From Cryptomeria japonica (Eukaryota; Streptophyta; Pinopsida; Cupressales; Cupressaceae): a DNA stretch of 64,000 nucleotides. Shown here in pieces: positions 12,050-23,179 of this stretch. Position 1 is the stretch's first letter. Each line of letters starts with the position of its first letter. Position numbers and translations under genes: made by a program. The notes under the pieces are model-generated. The model did no database searches, was not told the DNA's origin, and was given only the letters and a program-made list of their open reading frames with translations. The stretch is from contig NC_081415.1 of assembly GCF_030272615.1 (NCBI RefSeq), positions 106,281,796 to 106,345,795 of the forward strand. The letters are read 5' to 3'.

Positions 12050-13640
12050 AATCATTGGTTTCCACTGACCCAGACTCTACCAAAGTATCTATAACCAACT
12101 TCACCTTTTCCCTTGTCCATCTTACATCCAATCCTCAAGGGTTTCTCCGAAGCCCCTTTTATGAGAGGTTTTGGTTGTTAACCCAAGGTCTAAGATACCT
12201 TACCATTCTTCCTGAAATCAACTGTCCCTTTAACGGGAGAGGATCACAAGCACTTGAGACATCACCACCCTGTAATCCTAGCTTCTCAATTGGTTCAAAG
12301 ACATCTAGATTCTAGGAGTGCACATCTATATCCAATAATTCCTCCTGATGATCATTTATTGGTAAACCTAGAGGCTCCTTCCCCTCATCCTCTGCAATTG
12401 CCCCAATCAAGGCCCCCACATCTGAGGAAAACTCCATAGGGATTCTTTCCTCTTTAGTGAGATTATCAAAATCATCAAACCTATTAAAACTCATATCACT
12501 TTATCTATCTTTCAAATTTCTTTTCTTTCATCTCCCTTTATTTTGAGGCTTCACAGGAACAAAGCCCTCCTTATCTACAATCCCTTTAGACATAGGTGCC
12601 TTCTGTTTATCCACCTTAGAGTCAAGGGTGGAAGGAGCATTAGAAGAAGTTTGTGCCAAATTAGATCGAGGGAATTTCCTTTGCAAATGCCCAGACTCAT
12701 GACAAATACAACATCTAAAAGGGAGTGTTTCATTATCCAAAGGTTGTATCCATGAAGAGGATCCAAGGAATAATTCAATAAAATTCGGTAAATGCTTACT
12801 CAAATCAATTTCAACACAAATGCGAGAAAAGGAAATAACCTTCCTATCCCGAGTTAGGGTTGTAGAACCAATTGGTTTGCCTCCAGAATTTCAATGAGCG
12901 CCTCAAAAGTCACCCTTGATGGGAGTTCTGTAGTAGAATTGAAGCCAACATGCTAGGGTTTGGTTAACAGCCCCACTTGATTAAAGAAATACGGGTCTCC
13001 TTCAAAGGCCTTATTTTTATATATCATGCAAGAGAAAACAAATAAAAAAAAATTATTTTCCACCATAAAGATCTCCATGTCCCTCTCCAGATTCTAGATC
13101 CATCGAGCCCAAGCCTCCAGAACCGGCAAAGAAAGACGCAACCCCATGAATTTACAGATAAGTGCATGATTGCTCTAATATGCCATATCCTCTATCCTCT
13201 GCAACTATATCAGGTTGGATCACCAAAACAAGATGATCCTAGCTCCTCTGCAAACAGCTGTTAACTTTGTTTAAGCCAGATAAACCCTTCAAGGGTACAG
13301 ACACAATCACTTGTGAAAATCTTCCCTTGAGGCTCCTTACCCTTTGCATGTAACAAAGACGACATATCTGAGGCATCCATGGCCGTCTGAGCATTTAGAT
13401 TTGGAGATGAAACACTCGCTATCCCGCAACAAAATGAACCCCCAAATGGCAGTCTACCCCACCACGAGCTCCCCAAACCACCAATCACCAAAGAAGTAGC
13501 AAACAAAAAAACAAAGTACCAGCCAATCACACTGGGAGAGAAAGAGAAAAAATAAGGCAAGGGCAACCCCACGCTGTCCCTTCCCTGCCCCACACCCACA
13601 CCACACAAAACCCCAAACGCAGACCCCACTTACAGTAAAC
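12050..13640 (-). pseudogene. LINE-A ORF1 remnant (nucleic-acid-binding protein)
   Basis: The clearest part is at 12803-12528 (minus), with a knuckle CCICHESGHLQRKF followed by a basic, Ser/Lys-rich tail. The last Cys of the CCHC pattern is Phe here. Plant LINE ORF1 proteins bind the element RNA and usually carry DUF4283 before this knuckle; that part is in scattered frames between 12.8 and 13.6 kb. Several stops and frame changes make it non-functional. The start is not clear. Confidence 0.6.
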
Positions 13641-13799
13641 CGCAACCCACACGGATCGACCACCCAACGCATGCCCAAGCTCGTGCAGCACACTCAGCAC
13701 AGTTACAACAAAGATTACGACTAGTGTTTCCCTCGGCTAGCGCCTATGCCCTCCTTGCTAACGCCATCCTAGTTTTCTACTTGGGTGCTCTTCTAGGAT

Positions 13800-15230
13800 G
13801 TGCTTTAATTTAAGTTATATTTAATTATTATTTTAATAGTGTAAATCTAAATCTCTATAAAATAGTCATTTGATTTAATTGATTATATTTTTATAAAGAA
13901 ATCTCAAAAAAATCCAAAAATATATCATTCTTAAAAAACATATTCATACAATATTCAAATAAATGATTTTAGTTAGTGAAATTGAAGAAAACATCTTTTT
14001 AATAAATTATAAAGTTAAGAATTTTGCATGTTAACTTTATAAAATTGATTGTTTTAAAAACATAAATAAATAAAATCTTATAATTGATATAAAACCAATT
14101 TATTAATGACCAATGAAAAAATATGTGATTATCTCTAAAGAAAAATATTTTAAAATAGTAAAAGATTTAAACATAATTTCTTATATTAGCAAAAGAGAAA
14201 ATGATTTAAAATTAATCACCAATTCAATTTATAATTTTATAATAAAGGCACTATTAAATATATATATTTTTTAAATGATGTTTGATGGTGGCTTCACTAT
14301 GGACACTACATGTCCCAAGACACCTAAAGACACTGTTAAATTAAAAGCCTATTGTACAAAATTATTTTCATAAAACAATTTCTTGACAATTTTAACCTTC
14401 TTCATTAATTAAATTTAATAACTATTAATTATATGATATCATTAATTATATGATACCTTCAAAATTTTAGAACAAAATATCTTTAATAATTTCATCATTA
14501 AAGTTACAGCTAATTCACTGAGCAAATTCGAAAAACTGCTTACCGTGTGTGTTGAGACTCGATTTTTCACTCCTATTTGGGGCGTGGAATGCATAGATTG
14601 TCCACTTGAAAGACGGATTTGAAAACTTGGTTAATCACACGTGGGAAACGAAGATAACATATTTAGGGATAAGGTTGCAGAGACACGTTGAATACTCTCC
14701 GCACTCAAAAGAATGGCATTTGTATCCTTAGCGAGGGGAAGAGTACCAATAGATAACATAGTTCCAATAACCGTCACCTTATTGTCATGTTGACCCCCCA
14801 ATAGCTGTCATAGTGAAAACACCATTAATGAATTTATTTTGTACCAATACCCGATCATTTTTTGTAATTAATTGGCCCATTTGTGCACAACTATTGGAAC
14901 ATTTGTCCCATTTGTGTACCACTATTGGATCATTTGTGCACCACTATTGGGACATTTGTCAACAAGTACTAGTGATTTTGAGTTGACGGTTACTGGAACA
15001 TCTTTAGTTAGGTGTTGGGCGACACTTTGAAATGTGCACTTTTTGACCTTTGTGCACATAACTGAATCGACAGCGTGCATCGTTACTACCCAGAAGCCAG
15101 ATCAATAGCTATAAGCAGTTAAGTTGCATACGAAGACAACTAAAAAAACAAAATCAAAATCCGATATACTGTATAGGATCTGTGGGTGCGGAAATTTAGC
15201 TATGACGGCTACTGGTGCTCTTCCCCTACT
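13800..15230. other. AT-rich spacer leading into the left duplication arm
   Basis: No gene is seen. The segment 14.52-14.72 kb resembles 22.2-22.35 kb (same strand) and the reverse complement of 37.5-37.64 kb. The segment 15.04-15.20 kb reappears inverted at 19.2-19.37 kb. The region 14.76-15.0 kb contains short repeats around CATTTGTGCACCACTATTGG. Confidence 0.5.
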
Positions 15231-15239
15231 TTCACTTCT

Positions 15240-16150
15240 GCTTGCCCAGAAAAGGGAATAATATTCAGACGGTTGGAAATCGATGTGATGATCTATCCAA
15301 TTAAATTAGCATTAACTATGTTCATCGATAGAATTAAATATCATTCATAGTCATACACAACACATCAATCCAAATCAGATTGTACAAAATAAAACAGTCC
15401 TTAAAAATCGCGTCTTTCCATTCGAATAGTCTCAAATGCATAGTGAAAGGATAAGAGAGCGACACAATCTCCATTATTGCGTTCCTTGTCTCGTTTACGG
15501 TGGAAAATAGTATATATTTTACATCAATCAACAATTTTGGCCCTACAGATTTTGGACCACAAACAATCACTATCGATGTCCATTTAAAAAGAAAGCATGA
15601 TAAATGTATTTGATGCTCATTGAATAAATTTAATAGATTTGATTGATAAACTCTAAAGTTCTTCATTATAATGATGACATGGAATCAATTTTTGTGGACG
15701 ATGGAAGATATTAATGATTTCAAGATGGTAATATATAAATACATTTATTGCTTATGCAACGAACTAAATAGATTGAAAGTATTAAAGTTTTTGAATTCAA
15801 AATTTATACAAACTTTTCAAAAAAACTTTAGGAATGCAAGGATGTCTATTATCCCCAATCTTTTTTCTCTTCAATCGACAAAGTAGAAGAACAGTTTAAT
15901 ATGTAAGGAGGAGATGGTATTCTTTTAAGAGCTCATGTTGTATTATCAATCAACAGTTTAATAATGCAATGCAATTTTGGGCCTATAGATTTTGGACCAC
16001 AAACAATCACTATCGATGTGCTATGATGAATTTATTTGATGTCATATTCTTTACTCGCTTCGAAAGTCCGGATATGCTTTTCTGCAATCACTTTCACGTT
16101 TTACGCAATTACCAGCAAGTTCGATTCGAGAAGTTTATTCAATGTGAAAT
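15240..16150 (+). repeat. Dispersed repeat R1, copy 1 (two blocks)
   Basis: Block 15240-15660 and block 15930-16150 share text with 22.36-23.0 kb, 35.65-36.09 kb and, inverted, with 37.25-37.64 and 41.14-41.41 kb. Landmark words are ATACACAGCACATCAATCG, GGATAAGAGAGCGACACA and TTTACATCAATCAACA. The 66-base stretch around TATAGATTTTGGACCACAAA occurs in both blocks, so part of it is duplicated inside this copy. The origin is unknown; see the findings for a recurrent reading frame. Confidence 0.75.
15660..15900 (+). pseudogene. Reverse-transcriptase relic upstream of BSP1
   Basis: In shifting frames this reads WNQFL...INDF...VIYKYIYCL and then MQGCLLSPIFF, resembling the KQGCPLSPTLF block of a non-LTR reverse transcriptase. 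The same relic, in the same position relative to the gene, is present upstream of BSP2 (40.74-41.12 kb, minus), where KQGCLLF is readable. It therefore predates the gene duplication. Confidence 0.42.
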
Positions 16151-16440
16151 TTCACATCAATGAAGAGTTTAATATTGCAATTTTTTAACTCCGTTAATAT
16201 CCTATATATGTATTGAATAGTGCAATTGACAAATACAATAAATGCCAATTGAGTATATTTAATAGATCTGATCCGTACGATCACGGATTCACGGCCACGT
16301 TTCTCCACACTACTGGACTCCAAGGATTGCAATCTTAAATAGTTCAGTAACAGATAAGGTTTGATTAATTAAGAATAATAAATAAGATTAATTAAGGTCC
16401 TAAAACCTTTTTAAAGTGGAAGCTAATCGGCGTCCTGCAC

Positions 16441-16447
16441 TATAAAT
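16441..16447 (+). promoter_or_regulatory. TATA box of BSP1
   Basis: TATAAAT lies 76 bases upstream of the ATG, and the same word sits 70 bases upstream of the ATG in BSP2. Its position fits a short 5' leader. Confidence 0.65.
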
Positions 16448-16516
16448 TGGAGCTAAGATCAAGCTGATTCAAAACACACAAGACGAAGATCTCGATTAGA
16501 TTTGAGTTAGTTTGCG

Positions 16517-18070
16517 ATGGCTTTCCACAGCTCTGCGTTTTTTCTGTTTTTGTTGATTGCATTTCCATTACTCTCCCATGCTGAAATTTCAGAGGAGGTG
16601 ACTCAAAAGATCAAGCGTATCAATGCCAAGGGCGAGTATTACGGGCTGGTGGTTTCCGGTGAGGCAGAACTCAAAGTCGTTCTGGCTCAGGGATGGTTCC
16701 ATCCTGACCAGGACTTGCCTACTGTAGATATCTCTGGTTCTCACAAACCCCATTCTTTTTCTCATTCTCTTCCTCTATTCATTTTAATATGGCGGACGAT
16801 TAGAAAAATATTTCTCCTTTTCTTACTTAAAAGCAGTAGAGGTATATTAACTAGTTTTGGTTTACTCTGCTACAGCTCGAAGGTTCCGTGTGGGAGATGT
16901 TCAAGGCTGCAGGACTATTCTCGCCATGACCGGAAGTGGATCGGTATAAAACTAATCTCTGTTTTTTCTTTAGCTGAATACTATTAAGACTAGTTTGAGT
17001 ACTGAAGCTGTGAGTGATTATGGATCAGGTTAATGCAGCGCAGACGACACAGTTGCTGCTGACCCACTTTCGTGTGAAGGGAGTAATTCACTATGGAAGA
17101 GCTGCGAGTGCAAGACCCAACGATCTGAGTATTGGTGACATTGCTATTCCCCATCAATTCGCACACACTGGCGTCTGGTATTGGGAGGTACTCCCGGGCC
17201 CCAACATTCTTCTCTATTTTCTTCCCTTCCTTTCTGCTCTCCTTAATAGATGATGACAAATAGGTATTTGATTTGGAATGATTTCAGAAATTTGGAGGTG
17301 ACGAGGGAAGCTTCACTCGCGAAATCGCAAACCTGACGTTTTCGAAATATAATGTTGGAGAAAAGAGAGTTAACAATAAGCTGCAGAGCGTATTTTTCCA
17401 GCCAGAAACTCTCTATTCGGTGAAAGGAACGCCTGAGGTGGGAACCGCCAAATTTTGGTTTCGTGTGGATGACAAATTGTTTGCCACCGCACAGGAGATT
17501 GAGGTAACGCTACGTTTTCACTAATCAAATGCCAAACGTTTTTTTAAGTCGGTGACTTAATATTTGGCATTATGCTAAATTAAATGGACTTGCAGGATAC
17601 ACTTTTGGACAGGTGCGTGGGGAAATCGCTGATATGTTTGGAACAGCAGCCAAAGATCAAGAGGGTTGAAAAGGGCGGCAGTGCCAACTTTTATGTGAAT
17701 AACGAAGCTTACAGAGATTTCCTTAAAACCCAGCTGAATATCGCCTCCCTTGACACTGAGAGTGCAGCAATAGCAATGGTCTGACTGACTACGAGAGCTT
17801 CAAATTTTATAATAATATGAATTTACCGATATATCTCATATTTGAAATCACTTATATGAATATGTGCAGGTTTGCGAGGGCGAGAGGAAAGCATTCCTGG
17901 CAATGAGATCGATAACAAATTACGCAGGAGGATCTTCTGCAGGAAACGATGCATCTGTGATACAGCAGTTGTGGTATTTCCATGCTCGTGCGGCAATCGT
18001 TGCACTTTTCAAGAAACTGGCAGTAGGGGATTCCTACCTCGAATCTGTTACCGTTAGTGAAATCTGGTAA
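16517..18070 (+). CDS. BSP1: bark storage protein / MTA-SAH nucleosidase-like protein
   Basis: I infer six exons: 16517-16736, 16876-16943, 17029-17187, 17288-17503, 17596-17778 and 17870-18070. All have GT-AG borders and matching phases, giving 348 residues. Residues 1-22 form a signal peptide (hydrophobic core, SHA end), so the product is probably secreted or vacuolar. The rest has the PNP/UDP-phosphorylase fold: VKGVIHYGRAAS (about 113-123), SIGDIAIP, FWFRVDDKLF, and LDTESAAIAM (274-282), which keeps the nucleoside-binding Glu at 276. The next block reads RSITNYAGG, with Asn299 where bacterial MTA/SAH nucleosidase has its catalytic Asp, and the usual GIAGN-like loop is GRAAS. A nitrogen-storage or ligand-binding role is therefore as likely as catalysis. 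The sequence is intact and near-identical to BSP2. Confidence 0.92.
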
Positions 18071-18177
18071 ATGGAATATCAAGTTGTATGGTAACTATGT
18101 ATCTGCGTATGTGTGTGCTTTAAGCTGCTGCTTCAGCTTCAGAATCAGCTTACTACTATGTATATTTGCTTAGTCTA

Positions 18178-18183
18178 AATAAA
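18178..18183 (+). terminator. Polyadenylation signal of BSP1
   Basis: AATAAA lies about 110 bases after the stop codon. The same word in the same context follows BSP2 at 38738-38743 on the minus strand. Confidence 0.55.
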
Positions 18184-18239
18184 TCGCAGTTTGAAATTTT
18201 AAAATAACCAGGTGTAATACTAACCCTGTAAGATGTGAT

Positions 18240-19170
18240 CGGTTTGAAATTTTGAGTTGGAGGAGAATTAAATTAAATTAAACTTAAATAATAAAATAAT
18301 TAATATTATTACAATGACAAAGAGGGAATTTATCTTACAATATAAAAATATCTTACTTTTCTTTCTTTTTCTCTTTATTATTATTTTATTTAATTTTTTT
18401 TTCATCTTGACAATAGATTATGGTGTATGATTTTGGGGATTAAAGATTTCATATATCAAATCTACAAACATTTCAACCTCCTTCATCTAAATTATTATGG
18501 CCGTTGAATCCAAAATGAAAATAAACATTTTTTATATATATCTCATTTGGTTAAATATAGATGACAATAATAAATTAAATATGAAAAATTTCATGGGCTA
18601 CTTTTTAGATGTAAATTTGAGGGGGTGGAAAAGGAAGGGAGCTAGAAATAACCCCACCAACTTGGATTTTTTTTTCTTTCTACCACTTGTCAATCATCGT
18701 AAGTTTTTTTACTTCTAACAATTAATTTTTTATTATTTTATAGTTATTACCCCATTTAATTGAATATGCTAAATAATAAAATTCATGGCATGAGATAAAA
18801 TTTAGAGGTTAAACTTTTAAACTTAAATAGACCTACAAAATTCATGGGAGCATATTGCTTTTAGATAATATTAAAAAATCCCAACCAACACTCATTGAAT
18901 TTTTTAGTAAGCTCTCCTCCATGTGACCCAAGCCTTACCATAGATACTTGAAATATAAATTAATTAAAAAGTGTAAAACAAACTCTTAATTGTTTAATGA
19001 ATGTCAAATGAATGTTGCAACTTTGTTAATGACTAATTAATTAGTATAGTTATTTATTATTATATTTAAAATATTATTCATAGTCATACACTACTCATCA
19101 ATCGAAATGTACAAATTGAAGTAAACCTTAAACTTGATGACTAAGGGAAGAGAAATAGTAGTCATTACAG
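18240..19170. other. AT-rich insertion in the 3' flank of BSP1
   Basis: The 3' flank of BSP2 runs straight from the GTGATCGGTTT word to the sequence matching 19.2 kb, so about 900 bases here are extra. Bases 19075-19135 resemble part of R1. No convincing gene is present; the reading frame at 18497-18718 is low-complexity AT sequence. Confidence 0.5.
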
Positions 19171-19800
19171 CAATTTTTGCACACCCACAAATCCTAAACA
19201 ATACATCAAAATTGAATGATGATTTTTTTTGGTTGTCTTCGTATACGACTTATCTACTTATAACTACTATTTTGGCTTCTAGGTAGTAGCAATACATGCT
19301 CTACAATCTATAATGTGGCCAGGGTCAAAAAGTACACTTTTCAAAGTGTCACACGATACATGACAATAATTGCACCCATACCCATTCAGTTAGTCAACCA
19401 ATAAAAATTAAGAATTTACCCAATTAAAAATTTAAAAATACACCTAAATCGAAATGTTAAGTAATGTGGGGTCACTAACCATATAAAAAAGAAAATATCA
19501 ATGGGGGCCAATTTATTAATAGGTGTCCCTATTTATATTTGGTGAAGGCGATGTCAAAGCTTTCACTCAAATCTATTAAAGAGCATTGACATGCCCTAAA
19601 TTTCATTTTCTCAAAAAATGAGGGTTTATTATCCCCACGTTGAAGCTCTCATGCTCACCCTCCTTTGCTCCTACAAATAACATCTCTGACCTCGACTCCT
19701 CTTCTGCAAGTTGTATGTAACATCTTCACTTCATAATTCCTTGCTCATTGTTGTCAATGGCTCTCTTTCCCTCCTTGCATTTTGGTGTCTTCTTTGGAAA
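19170..19800 (+). repeat. Left-arm 3' flank shared (inverted) with 38.1-38.6 kb
   Basis: Diverged but collinear text is shared with the minus strand of 38.1-38.61 kb: the GTAGTAGCAATACA/GTAGTAGTATAACA stretch, the GGTCAAAAAGTA word, and the GGTGTCTTCTTTG end. It marks the downstream part of the duplicated segment. Confidence 0.6.
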
Positions 19801-20139
19801 TCATTTCTATATATGCCATCAAGAGTTTCTATAAAGTCATTGCATTGAATGCAAATTAAATAGAACATGTTAATAAATAAAATTATGTACCTTTTTTTTT
19901 AATTCTTAGTTTTATAATCATGGATTTTTATGGGTATACGATTATTGTCACAATATTTTCATGTATTATGTTATAATTACAAATTTTTAGAATGTACTTT
20001 GTCTAGGGTTTCATTCTATGCTCAAATAATTTGTAATAGCCATAAATAGCTATTAAATTCTAGGTATAGGGCTATTAGCTAAAATTTGGGTCTATAATGT
20101 ATTATGTCTCATAGCAGTGTTTACAAATATTTATCTTTA

Positions 20140-21650
20140 TTTTAACTATAGGCTTTTATAGATAGGATCAACAACTCCAAGAGAATTTTGAGATAACGAC
20201 AATTTATCAAATTCCTCATTACTCAAATTAACTCGATTATGCCAACTATGATCAGTATGAAGTTCTACAATGTTAAAATCTTCTCCAATAACCCAATTAT
20301 CTTGAGATAGATTGTTGGTCATCCATTCCCATAATTCACACCTCTCTTTAATGATATGGAGCACAAACTAAACAAAAGCCATTTGGCTTGTCATTGATAA
20401 AAGAGAAGACCCACACACAACTATGTGATAGGTCCTCTCCTTAATCAATGATAATTTTTTTCCCAAGGAGGTAAACCGATAACAGCCCTACCCGTCCCTT
20501 CACTATGTGATGCATAAAAGAAAATAGAATCTCTCCATACATTGGATAGAGAAGAACCACGTCATGCTTCATTCAATTTCACTTCTTGCAAAAACACAAG
20601 ACCTTGGAGGGTCCTTCTTTTTACTAAACATTCTCCATTTGCGAGTCATAATGGCATCTTTATAAGATGGGGCTTTCTCAGTATTGTTCATATTTCCTTT
20701 TGATGTGTCACTTTTTATCTAAGGTGCTCGTGTGGGCAGAACTGATGGCTAAGAGTCTTTAAGAACCTTAGGTGACCTTGAACCAATGGTTACTTGATCT
20801 TGTGCATATCTATTTTTCCTAATTGGATAGTCTCTGATTGAGTGACCTTGTAGATAGAAAAAGCATGCATTGGGATTATTCAAATAAACTATAGGCTGAC
20901 AAAATTCAAAGTTTGACTCTATTAAATTAATGTTTTTAGGTAGTTGTTTGGTTAGGTCCATTTCAATACATGCCATAGGGTGGACCTTAAGGATAGAACA
21001 TTTATTAGTGTTATTTTTACACCATAAAATTCCGCCAATCTGAGAAACGACGTCTATTAGAAATTCTCTAAATGCAAGGTTCAAGTATGGACTCTATCCA
21101 CATCGGATATTTAGACATAAGGGCTTTCTGAATGGAAATATAATGATCAGGCTTGTAGGTAATAGATCTAGTCGCATATGACCCAAGTGTCATATTGCAA
21201 CATATCCTAAGCATGATATGCAAAGAAAAAAGTGCAGGAGACATATCCTTTGCCTAACCCTCTTATGCCTTCAATGTTCCAACCCTTACTCTCCCAATTA
21301 GCTTTTTCCCATTTATAAAATTCATATTCAGATGGCATTCCTCATAGGAAAAATAAAATCATATATCTATGTTGAAATTTAGCAATACATTCAACTACAT
21401 CATTAGGGAGTGTAAATTCTACAATTTTACCTGTATCACTATCCATATTGACTACCATTTCTTCAACATTCATCAAGACCTCATCTAGTTCATTGCATTT
21501 AAAAGTTTGGACCTTCAAAGAGACTTCATTTGTTTCTCCTATCACCATCCCATCACAAACCCTAACATTCTTTTGAAGTCCTTCATCAACCCCTGGGTCC
21601 CCTCCTCCCTTTCTCACTTCTTCTTTAATATTCATAGCTTAGATCCAATG
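20140..21650 (-). mobile_element. LINE-B: remnant of L1-type LINE (ORF1 and endonuclease)
   Basis: On the minus strand, 21635-21342 has an ORF1-like N-terminus. At 21084-20749 a broken knuckle CFFYLQGHSIRDYP has two Cys changed to Tyr (TGT/TGC to TAT/TAC). At 20740-20146 there are endonuclease fragments including NWVIGEDFNIVELHTD. It ends inside the endonuclease, so RT is absent. It is missing from the right duplication arm, so it either entered the left arm after duplication or was lost from the other. Confidence 0.7.
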
Positions 21651-21659
21651 GTTGTAAGC

Positions 21660-22190
21660 AATTAATCGAAAAACCTATTTACACTACAAAGGGAGGTAGA
21701 TCCAACCCATGTTTCGAGCAACCAAAACAATCTAGGATGGAAATATTGAGCAACCAATTGTGTCTCCTTTCAATCATTACAAATCAAACCCTAGCCCACT
21801 CTCCTCATGCCTCTCTCCAAACTATGGCCTGATTTCCTATTGTTGCTTCTTCTCTAAATCGACAGATTGAATATTGTTTTTTTTCTATAAACCCTAACTT
21901 TGAAGTTCAGATATTATATTTATTCATTATTCTATTTTTAAAATTATTATGTTATTGTATTATAAATAATTTATATATATTTAATAATATATATAGACTA
22001 AGTTGAGAGATATATTTCTTCAATCGCTTATTTTATCAATTTGTCACATTAAAGTGAAATAAGTGCCTACCTTGGGAAAGATATCTCTCGCCTTATTCTA
22101 CCTATATTATTAAATATATATAAACTAGTTAATAACCAAATAATGCTTATACTATTAATAATTATTTGAAAACTTTAGAACAAAATTATC
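21660..22190. other. AT-rich spacer, no gene seen
   Basis: Alternating AT and near-palindromic ATATATTTAATAATATATAT words occur around 21960-22140. Nothing here is recognised. Confidence 0.45.
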
Positions 22191-22199
22191 CTTAACAAT

Positions 22200-23035
22200 T
22201 TCATCATTAAAGTCCTAGCAAATTCACTCAGCAAATTTGAAAACTGCTTAGACTCGCTTTTTCACTCCTACATCGGGCGTGGGATGCGAAGATTGTCTGC
22301 TTGAAAGACGGATTTGAAGATCGTCTGCGCCTGAAAAGAATGGTCTATTCAATCATTTCTGTAACAATACTTTCACTTATGCTTGCCCGGAAAAGGGAAG
22401 AAAATATTCAGATGATCTGATCTATTCAATTAAATTAGCATTAAATGCGTTTGTCAGTCGAATTGAATATTGTTGATAGTCATACACAGCACATCAATCG
22501 AAATCAGATTGTACAAATTGAAGCAGTCCTTAAAAATCACGTGTTTCCAATCGAATGGTCTCAAATGCATAGTCAAAGGATAAGAGAGCGACACAAGCTC
22601 CACTTGGCCTTGGGAATCATTTTTTATACTGTATGTGCAGGCTATTTCAGAAAGTTTATATTCCCATTATGGCGCTCCTTATCTCGTTTACGGTGGAAAA
22701 CAGTATATATTTTACATCAATCAACAGTTTAATAATGCAATGCAATTTTGGACCTATAGATTTTGGACCATAAACAATCACTATCGATGTGCTATGATGA
22801 ATGTATTTGATGTCATTTTCACGTTTTACGCAATTACCAGCAAGTAAGTTCGATTCGATCATTTCTTGATGTTATGATGAATGTATTTGATGTCATTTTC
22901 TTTACTCGCTTCGAAAGGCAAGATATGCTTTTCTGCAATCACTTTCACGTTTTACGCAATTACCAGCAAGTTCGATTCGATCATTTCTTGATGTCAGTCG
23001 TGAAGTACTTGCAACGTCAAATGTCATAGAGGGAG
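22200..23035 (+). repeat. Dispersed repeat R1, copy 2
   Basis: It matches 14.52-14.66 kb and 15.24-16.13 kb, and inverted 37.25-37.64 kb. The text TTTGATGTCATTTTC...TTTTACGCAATTACCAGCAAG is present twice (about 22810-22850 and 22885-22970), so part of it is tandemly duplicated. A reading frame from 22635 (SHYGAPYLVYGGKQYIFY) has a splice-acceptor-like TGTGCAG before it; the function is unknown. Confidence 0.72.
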
Positions 23036-23046
23036 TGCATTCAAAT

Positions 23047-23116
23047 GGCAATGGCTACGCAGCGGACAAAACGGCCCGCCCATGCAATGCCTTCCCATCC
23101 CCATCCCCCATGCCAT
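23047..23116 (+). repeat. Left copy of a 70-bp inverted repeat
   Basis: It reads GGCAATGGCTACGCAGCGGA and ends with CATCCCCCATGCCAT. It is the reverse complement of 24353-24422 with two mismatches. A third, more diverged copy lies at about 37140-37185 in the same orientation as the right copy. Confidence 0.85.
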
Positions 23117-23179
23117 GAAGCCACCATCCAATCAAACTGTCCCGTCAGAAGCTCCGCCCCCAAATTCGTACTGTCCTCC

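Larger units (their letters stand above)
10250..13790 (-). mobile_element. LINE-A: L1-type LINE, truncated within reverse transcriptase
   Basis: Reading the minus strand from 13.8 kb gives a GC-richer leader, ORF1 with a zinc knuckle, then ORF2 with endonuclease and the start of reverse transcriptase. Homology stops at about 10250-10275, before the catalytic FVDD block, so the 3' half and tail are missing. The sharp drop in GC at about 13.8 kb probably marks the 5' end. The solo LTR lies beyond the broken end but does not touch it. Confidence 0.82.

Noticed and set aside
13261-13629. 122-codon Gly/Phe-rich minus-strand frame
   Set aside because: It lies in the GC-rich 5' part of LINE-A and does not look like ORF1; kept only as part of the element.
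16780-16987. Continuation of the BSP1 first frame into the intron
   Set aside because: The exon 1 frame stays open by chance past its donor; exon 2 phase and BSP2 symmetry support splicing at 16736.
22445-22732. 95-codon plus-strand frame in R1 copy 2
   Set aside because: The frame is not conserved in the other R1 copies, unlike the downstream frame from 22635.
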